A stretch of DNA of 30,332 nucleotides, from positions 1 through 30,332 of the forward strand of contig CAYMLQ010000031.1 in assembly GCA_964390795.1 (NCBI GenBank), read 5' to 3'. Below the pieces are notes generated by a model. It was given only the letters and a program-made list of their open reading frames with translations, ran no database searches and had not been told where the DNA came from. Made by a program: the position numbers and the translations under genes. The DNA comes from CAYMLQ01 sp964390795. Lineage in GTDB: Bacteria > Verrucomicrobiota > Kiritimatiellia > RFP12 > UBA1067. Positions 26,090 to 30,332 of this stretch are shown here, piece after piece (the first letter of the stretch is position 1; every line of letters starts with the position of its first letter).

Positions 26090-26847
26090 TGGCGCTGGCG
26101 ATGGCCGCGCATCCCGACGACATCGAGTTCATGATGGGCGGCACGCTTCTGCTGCTGAAGCGGGCGGGCGTTGAGATTCACATGTGTAACCTCGCCAACG
26201 GCTGCTACGGTTCGCAGGTGTACTCCAAGGATGAGGCGGCCCGCATCCGGGCGCTGGAGGCACAGGCCTCGGCGCGCGTCGTGGGTGCGGTCTGGCATCC
26301 GTCGCTGTTCGATGACGCCGGTATTTTTTACGATGCCGCGTCATTGGCAAAAGTGACAGCGGTGGTGCGAACGGTTCAGCCGGACATTCTGCTGACGCTT
26401 TCGCGCTATGACTACATGGAGGATCATGAGTACGCCTCGCGGCTGGCCTGTTCGGCCACGTTTAACCGCTGCCTGCCGTGCTATGTGACGGATCCGCCGG
26501 TTCCGGCCTACAGCAAGCCCGTGGCGGTTTACCATTCGCTGCCGCATGCGCTGATGGATATGCAGCGCACGCCGGTGGTGCCTGAGTTCGCCGTGGACAT
26601 CGGCGCTGTGATGACTGAAAAGCGCGAGATGCTGGCACAGCACGCGAGCCAGAAGGAGTGGCTAGACGCGACGCAAGGCATGGACTCATATTTGGATAGC
26701 ATGTCCGACGCTGCCCGAGCGGTTGGCAACCGTTACGGCGGATGCGCGTATGCGGAAGGCTGGCGGCGCCACACTCACATGGGGTATTGCGCCCCGGACT
26801 TTGCTCCGCTGCAAGGACTGCTTTCGGATGTGTTGAAAACGTGCTGA
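26074..26847 (+). CDS. PIG-L/LmbE family deacetylase
   Basis: Zinc-dependent hydrolases of this family remove acetyl groups from N-acetylglucosamine-type substrates (PIG-L, MshB, BshB). The 257-residue form starts at 26074, with GGAGG six bases upstream; it overlaps the lipoprotein gene by 16 bp. The zinc/catalytic motif AHPDD is at residues 12-16 (His13, Asp15, Asp16). The second motif reads DYMEDHEYAS, keeping the Asp-His pair but with Met where MshB-type enzymes have the first His of HPDH; I believe this variant occurs in a bacterial subgroup of the family. The NGCYGS segment after the first strand is also typical of that subgroup. No signal peptide, so probably cytoplasmic. It precedes a sugar-kinase-like gene, which fits amino-sugar metabolism; the true substrate is unknown. 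Confidence 0.88.
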   Translation: MGEKLVALAMAAHPDDIEFMMGGTLLLLKRAGVEIHMCNLANGCYGSQVYSKDEAARIRALEAQASARVVGAVWHPSLFDDAGIFYDAASLAKVTAVVRTVQPDILLTLSRYDYMEDHEYASRLACSATFNRCLPCYVTDPPVPAYSKPVAVYHSLPHALMDMQRTPVVPEFAVDIGAVMTEKREMLAQHASQKEWLDATQGMDSYLDSMSDAARAVGNRYGGCAYAEGWRRHTHMGYCAPDFAPLQGLLSDVLKTC

Positions 26848-26891
26848 AGACAAGGAATCACAAACAAGACAGTTTTGTCGAAAGGGCAGGA

Positions 26892-28001
26892 ATGGAACTC
26901 TCTTTACTGATGCAGGCCTTCAACGTGTCGGGGCGGCTCGTGACGATCAACCCCACCGGCAATGGCAACGTGAACGACACGTTTCTGGCGATTTTCCGCA
27001 ACACGTTTGCCGAAGAGCAGGTGATTCTCCAGCGCGTGAACCGGAACGTGTTCCCGAAGCCTGAAGCGATCATGTACAACTTGCGCGAACTGACCGCGCA
27101 TGTCCACCCCAAGCTGGAGATCGAGGCGGATACGGCCGATCGCGTCTGGCAGATGCCGCGGATCGTGCAGACGCGCGACAACAAAGACTTCTTTGTCGAC
27201 GATGCCAATGACATCTGGCGTGTGATCACTAAAATCTCCTCGGCGACGGCGTTTGAGGAGGCGCAGGGCGCAGAGCATGCGATGGAGTGCGGAGCGGTGC
27301 TGGGGCATTTTCATTGGCTGGTATCGGATCTCGATCCCAAAAAAATGGTCGATCCGCTGCCGGGGTTTCACATCACGCCGGGGTATCTGGCCAAATATGA
27401 CGCGACGCTGCTGAGCGTGCCGCTGGCGAAGGAGCGGCTGAACGCGTCGATGGAGGCTCGCCGCATGGCGATGTTCGTCGAGGAGCGGCGCGGTTTTGCC
27501 TCAACGCTTCAGACCGCGCTGCAGTCAGGCGAAATCACGCTGCGGATGATGCACGGCGACCCGAAGGTCAACAACATCATGATCGATGACTATACGGGCA
27601 AGGGCACGGCGATGATCGATCTCGACACCGTGAGCCCGGGCCTGATCCATTACGATTTCGGCGACGCTTTGCGCTCCATCTGTAACCACGCGGGCGAGGA
27701 CGAGCAGAACCTCAGCAAGGTGATCTTTGATCTGGATCTGTGCGCCGCCTTCTGCAAGGGGTACATGGCGCATGCCCGCGCCTTTCTGACGGATGCGGAC
27801 CGCCGGTATCTGTACGACTCGATTCGGCTGATCACCTTCGAACTCGGTCTGCGCTTCTTCCAGGACTATCTCGCGGGCAGCGTTTACTTCAAGATCCGCC
27901 ACCCCGAACAGAACCTCAACCGGGCGCGCGTACAGTTCCGCCTCTGCGAATCGGTCGAAGCGCGCGAACGCATGATCCGCGACCTGCTGAACGGGCTGTG
28001 A
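26892..28001 (+). CDS. Aminoglycoside-phosphotransferase-fold kinase, N-acetylhexosamine 1-kinase (NahK)-like
   Basis: A 369-residue kinase of the APH/choline-kinase fold. Hallmarks: a glycine-rich N-terminal NPTGNGNVNDT at 20-30, ILQRVNRNVFPKPE at 45-58, the catalytic loop HGDPKVNNIM at 221-230 (Asp223, Asn228) and the metal site IDLDTVSPG at 242-250, followed by YDFGDALR. This combination is that of NahK, which phosphorylates GlcNAc/GalNAc at C1; related proteins are sometimes mislabelled mucin desulfatase. The start at 26892 is chosen because similarity begins there and AGGG lies five bases upstream; the longer open frame runs back into the deacetylase gene. It starts 44 bp after the deacetylase stop and is the last gene of the operon, converging on purE. 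Substrate is inferred from family resemblance. Confidence 0.83.
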   Translation: MELSLLMQAFNVSGRLVTINPTGNGNVNDTFLAIFRNTFAEEQVILQRVNRNVFPKPEAIMYNLRELTAHVHPKLEIEADTADRVWQMPRIVQTRDNKDFFVDDANDIWRVITKISSATAFEEAQGAEHAMECGAVLGHFHWLVSDLDPKKMVDPLPGFHITPGYLAKYDATLLSVPLAKERLNASMEARRMAMFVEERRGFASTLQTALQSGEITLRMMHGDPKVNNIMIDDYTGKGTAMIDLDTVSPGLIHYDFGDALRSICNHAGEDEQNLSKVIFDLDLCAAFCKGYMAHARAFLTDADRRYLYDSIRLITFELGLRFFQDYLAGSVYFKIRHPEQNLNRARVQFRLCESVEARERMIRDLLNGL

Positions 28002-28005
28002 GGCT

Positions 28006-28061
28006 GTGGCACGGGCGTCCCGCCCGTGGTCTCTCCCCGTGGCACGGGCGTCCCGCCCGTG
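28006..28061. repeat. Two tandem GC palindromes between convergent genes
   Basis: Two identical 23-bp copies (28006-28028 and 28039-28061) each contain CACGGGCG-TCC-CGCCCGTG, an 8-bp perfect stem with a three-base loop. They fill nearly all of the 64-bp gap between the kinase and purE stop codons. Such REP-like palindromes can act as bidirectional terminators or RNA stabilisers; there is no adjoining U-tract. The same arm with a different outer base pair occurs at 30016-30140. Confidence 0.85.
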
Positions 28062-28065
28062 TCAC

Positions 28066-28566
28066 CTACAGCGTGGCGTTGACCTTTGCGTTGCCGTCAT
28101 CGACCTTTTTCTTCAGCTCTTCTTTGTAGGCGTGGAATTTCGCGCGCAGGTCCGCGTCGGCAGTGCCGAGAATCTGGATCGCGAGAAGCGCGGCGTTGAT
28201 CGGGCCCGCGCTGCCGAGCGTCACTGTCGCCACGGGGATGCCCGCCGGCATCTGTAGCGTGGCGTAGAGCGCGTCGAGTCCGTTCAGCGCGCCGCCCGCC
28301 ACGGGAATGCCGATCACGGGCAGAACCGTGTGCGCTGCAAGCACGCCGCCGAGATGGGCTGCGCCGCCCGCCGCCGCGATGATCACTTTCAGGCCGCGGG
28401 CTTCGGCGCTGCCTGCGTAGCCGAACGCGAGATCCGGCGTTCTGTGCGCCGAGATGACGCGCACTTCGAAAGCCACGCCAAACGCTTTCAGCGTCTCGGC
28501 CGCTTTCTGCACGAGCAGCCAGTCCGAGTCGCTTCCCATAACGATGCCGACGAGAGGTATGGACAT
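28066..28566 (-). CDS. purE: N5-carboxyaminoimidazole ribonucleotide mutase (PurE)
   Basis: PurE converts N5-CAIR to CAIR in purine biosynthesis. The 166-residue length is normal. Conserved blocks are GSDSD at 11-15, SAHRTP at 39-44 with the catalytic His41, and AGGAAHLGG at 66-74 (most class I enzymes have Leu-Pro-Gly here, so Gly73 is a small variation), followed by GIPV. AAGGAA six bases before the ATG supports the start. It lies downstream of purD on the same strand, 64 bp apart with a heptad repeat between; purK is not in the window. The last 20 residues are Lys-rich and helical. Confidence 0.96.
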   Translation of the reverse strand: MSIPLVGIVMGSDSDWLLVQKAAETLKAFGVAFEVRVISAHRTPDLAFGYAGSAEARGLKVIIAAAGGAAHLGGVLAAHTVLPVIGIPVAGGALNGLDALYATLQMPAGIPVATVTLGSAGPINAALLAIQILGTADADLRAKFHAYKEELKKKVDDGNAKVNATL

Positions 28567-28586
28567 TAGTGGTTCCTTTTGTACGA

Positions 28587-28621
28587 AGTCAGAAGAAAGA
28601 GGTCAGAAGTCAGTGGTCAGA
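28587..28621 (+). repeat. Five-copy heptad repeat (consensus RGTCAGA)
   Basis: Five 7-bp units: AGTCAGA, AGAAAGA, GGTCAGA, AGTCAGT, GGTCAGA. They occupy over half of the purD-purE gap. The consensus differs by one base from the heptad tract at 802-836, and both tracts are exactly 35 bp, so they belong to one repeat class. Confidence 0.78.
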
Positions 28622-28630
28622 GCGGGCGGG

Positions 28631-29902
28631 TTAGCGGTTGAAGGCGCGGTGGGCGATGTCGGTGCGGTAGTGCGCGCCCTCGAAGCGGATCTTCGCGGCC
28701 GCCTCGTAGGCCCGCCCCACGGCTGTTTTCAGGTCGGCTCCCAGCGCCGTTACGGCCAGCACGCGACCTCCGGCCGTAACCACCTGCCCGTCCTTCAGCG
28801 AGGTGCCCGCATGAAAGACCATGCTGTGGGGCACGTGGGCCGCCTCGGCGAGGCCGTGGATCGGCGTACCCTTCGCGTAGGGGCCGGGGTAGCCGCCCGC
28901 AGCCATGATGACGGTGGCGGCGACGTCTGGGCTGACACTGATCAGCGCATCGCTCAGCGTGCCGTCGATGCACGCCTGAAGGGCGGGAATCAGGTCGCCC
29001 GTGAGGCGCGGCAGGACGGCCTCGGTTTCCGGGTCGCCGAAGCGCGCATTGAACTCCAGCACGTTGAGGCCGCGCGGCCCGATCATCAGGCCGGCGTACA
29101 GCACACCCTTGTAGACGATGCCGCGCCGCTTCAGCTCGCGCACGACCGGCAGGATCACGGTGTCCATGATGACCGGCAGCAGGTCGGGCGTGACCACCGG
29201 CGCGGGCGAGTAGGCGCCCATGCCGCCGGTGTTCGGGCCCTCGTCGTTGTCGAACACGCGCTTGTGGTCTTGCGAGGAGGGCAGGATCACGGCGTGTTCG
29301 CCGTCGACCAGCGCGAGAATGGAGGCCTCCTCGCCGTCGAGAAACTCTTCGATCAGCACCCGTGAGCCGGCTGCCCCGAATATGGCGTCGACCAGCATGG
29401 AACGGATGGCGGCAACCGCCTCCTCATGCTTCTGGGCGATGACGACGCCCTTGCCTGCGGCGAGTCCGTCGGCCTTGATGACAACCGGCAGGTTGAAGTC
29501 GGCGAGCGCGTCAACGGCCTCGGCGGCATCGCCAAACGATAGCGAACGCGCGGTGGGCACGCCGGCCGCTGCCATGATCTCCTTCGAGAACAGCTTGCTG
29601 CCCTCCATGCGCGCGGCGGCCTGGCAGGGGCCGAAGACGCGCAGGCCCTCGGCGGTAAAGGCGTCGGTGACGCCGAGGCAGAGCGGCACTTCGGGGCCCA
29701 CGACGGTCAGGTCGGGACGGTGCGACATGGCCCACGCGAGAAGACCGGGAACATCGTCTGCCGCGATGGGCAGGTTCTGTGCGAGGGTGGCGGTGCCGGC
29801 GTTGCCGGGCGCGCAAAACAAAGTGGGAAGGCAGGAGTCTTGGGCGAGCTTCCAGACGATCGCGTGCTCCCGGCCGCCGCCGCCTATTACAAGAATGTTC
29901 AT
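28631..29902 (-). CDS. purD: Phosphoribosylamine-glycine ligase (GARS)
   Basis: PurD joins glycine to phosphoribosylamine with ATP, the second step of purine synthesis. The 423-residue length is typical. Order of features: N-terminal GGGGREHA at 7-14, HRPDLTVVGPE, the ATP-grasp segment VIKADGLAAGKGV at 141-153, EEFLDGEEAS at 185-194, NTGGMGAYSPAP at 224-235, and FNARFGDPETE in the metal-binding region. The start at 29902 fits the conserved MNILVIGGGG N terminus, yet no Shine-Dalgarno sequence precedes it, and a candidate promoter lies only a few bases upstream. It heads a purD-purE unit. Confidence 0.97.
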   Translation of the reverse strand: MNILVIGGGGREHAIVWKLAQDSCLPTLFCAPGNAGTATLAQNLPIAADDVPGLLAWAMSHRPDLTVVGPEVPLCLGVTDAFTAEGLRVFGPCQAAARMEGSKLFSKEIMAAAGVPTARSLSFGDAAEAVDALADFNLPVVIKADGLAAGKGVVIAQKHEEAVAAIRSMLVDAIFGAAGSRVLIEEFLDGEEASILALVDGEHAVILPSSQDHKRVFDNDEGPNTGGMGAYSPAPVVTPDLLPVIMDTVILPVVRELKRRGIVYKGVLYAGLMIGPRGLNVLEFNARFGDPETEAVLPRLTGDLIPALQACIDGTLSDALISVSPDVAATVIMAAGGYPGPYAKGTPIHGLAEAAHVPHSMVFHAGTSLKDGQVVTAGGRVLAVTALGADLKTAVGRAYEAAAKIRFEGAHYRTDIAHRAFNR

Positions 29903-29909
29903 GGGCGAT

Positions 29910-29939
29910 AAGATACGGGAACGGGCCTGCGTTTTTCAA
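29910..29939 (-). promoter_or_regulatory. Candidate purD promoter giving a leaderless or near-leaderless mRNA
   Basis: On the minus strand TTGAAA and TATCTT are 18 bases apart (four matches each or better). The -10 ends only seven bases before ATG 29902, so transcription would begin at or within a few bases of the start codon, consistent with the missing Shine-Dalgarno sequence. Confidence 0.4.
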
Positions 29940-30015
29940 GGACTTTTGTGAGCCGAAACGTAATCAGTTGGTGACGGGGGGGCGATGGAAGCGCGTATCG
30001 TGTGGGAAGCGGCAT

Positions 30016-30140
30016 GGAGAACGGGCGTCCCCGCCCGTTGTGCGAATGGTTCTGAAAGACGGCCGCGCGTCCAACTGTGGTTCGACAGACTCCGGATCGA
30101 ACACAACCGTCGTTTCAACGGGCGAGGACGCCCGTTCTCC
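30016..30140. repeat. Inverted pair of GC palindromes (REPIN-like)
   Basis: Copies at 30016-30040 and 30116-30140 are 25 bp each, in opposite orientation, matching at 24 of 25 positions, and enclose 75 bp. Each has an 8-bp stem AACGGGCG/CGCCCGTT with a four-base loop. The arrangement resembles REP doublets (REPINs). The enclosed 75 bp shows no reading frame or recognisable feature. Confidence 0.75.
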
Positions 30141-30228
30141 CTATCTTGCGACACCTTGATCAACAGAATGGCACGATCCTCACACATCCCCCGTCACCAA
30201 CCGATTGCTGTTTTCGTCAAAAGGGCGG

Positions 30229-30257
30229 TTGACAAGCGCGCACGCATTTAATAAAGT
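30229..30257 (+). promoter_or_regulatory. Sigma-70-type promoter for tRNA-Val
   Basis: A perfect TTGACA is followed after 17 bases by TAAAGT (four of six). The expected transcription start is near 30264, about 15 bases before the mature tRNA 5' end. Confidence 0.75.
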
Positions 30258-30278
30258 ACGCACCGTTTTCTGAACGTC

Positions 30279-30332
30279 GGGGGATTAGCTCAGTTGGTTA
30301 GAGCACTTGCTTGACATGCAAGGGGTCGGTGG
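30279..30332 (+). tRNA. tRNA-Val(GAC), 3' part outside window
   Basis: The acceptor strand GGGGGAT is followed by TA, a D-arm GCTC...GAGC, and an anticodon stem CTTGC/GCAAG enclosing the seven-base loop TTGACAT, so the anticodon is GAC (valine). The sequence then runs into the variable loop and the first bases of the T-arm before the window ends; about 54 of about 76 bases are present. Confidence 0.93.

Larger units (their letters stand above)
29903..30278. other. 376-bp intergenic region with promoters and palindromes, no gene
   Basis: It holds a candidate purD promoter at the left, an inverted pair of GC palindromes at 30016-30140, and the tRNA promoter at 30229-30257. The short open frames crossing it run through the palindromes and promoter and have no ribosome binding site, so they are not called as genes. 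Confidence 0.7.

Noticed and set aside
28006..28061. CRISPR-like array
   Set aside because: Only two palindromic copies with a 10-bp gap and no spacer-length unit or cas genes.
29985..30251. 88-codon open frame before the tRNA gene
   Set aside because: It runs through both palindromes and the tRNA promoter and has no ribosome binding site.

Overview
The window comes from a GC-rich bacterial chromosome. The mix of core genes (release factor 3, glycogen phosphorylase, purD/purE, a tRNA-Val), very large secreted SGNH-esterase proteins, and many short GC palindromes and heptad repeats between genes suggests the Planctomycetes-Verrucomicrobia-Chlamydiae group, perhaps Kiritimatiellota or Lentisphaerota. 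That placement is an inference from gene style, not from a marker gene.

Layout. Left flank (1-6069): the 3' end of prfC on the plus strand meets a three-gene minus-strand cluster reading glgP, then a short-chain dehydrogenase, then a fumarate-reductase-type flavoprotein. The flavoprotein gene carries two repeat-derived segments inside its reading frame. Centre (6173-24138): two adjacent giant minus-strand genes of 3108 and 2796 codons fill about 18 kb. Each encodes a signal peptide, two complete SGNH (CE3/XynB-like) esterase domains, Ig-like domains, and seven or eight copies of a module of about 210 residues that I cannot assign to a named family. Each protein is a tandem duplication of one composite unit, and the two genes are paralogues of each other. 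Right of centre (24375-28001): a plus-strand run with overlapping genes: ABC-transporter ATPase, small putative lipoprotein, PIG-L/LmbE-type deacetylase and an N-acetylhexosamine-kinase-like phosphotransferase. Right flank (28066-30332): purE and purD on the minus strand, a repeat-rich intergenic region, and the 5' part of a tRNA-Val(GAC) gene with a strong sigma-70-type promoter.

How the genes may work together. The giant proteins are probably secreted and de-esterify acetylated polysaccharide. The deacetylase and sugar kinase next door suggest handling of N-acetylated amino sugars inside the cell, and the ATPase suggests import energised by a transporter whose other parts lie elsewhere. Only the family assignments come from the sequence; the functional link is inferred from proximity.

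The most unusual content is the pair of giant proteins. Their four-fold unit architecture, the unassigned module in four position-specific types, and a clean loss or gain of one module between paralogues are all visible directly. Secondary interest lies in the repeat elements: related heptad tracts, GC palindromes in tandem and inverted pairs, and one palindrome inside a coding sequence.
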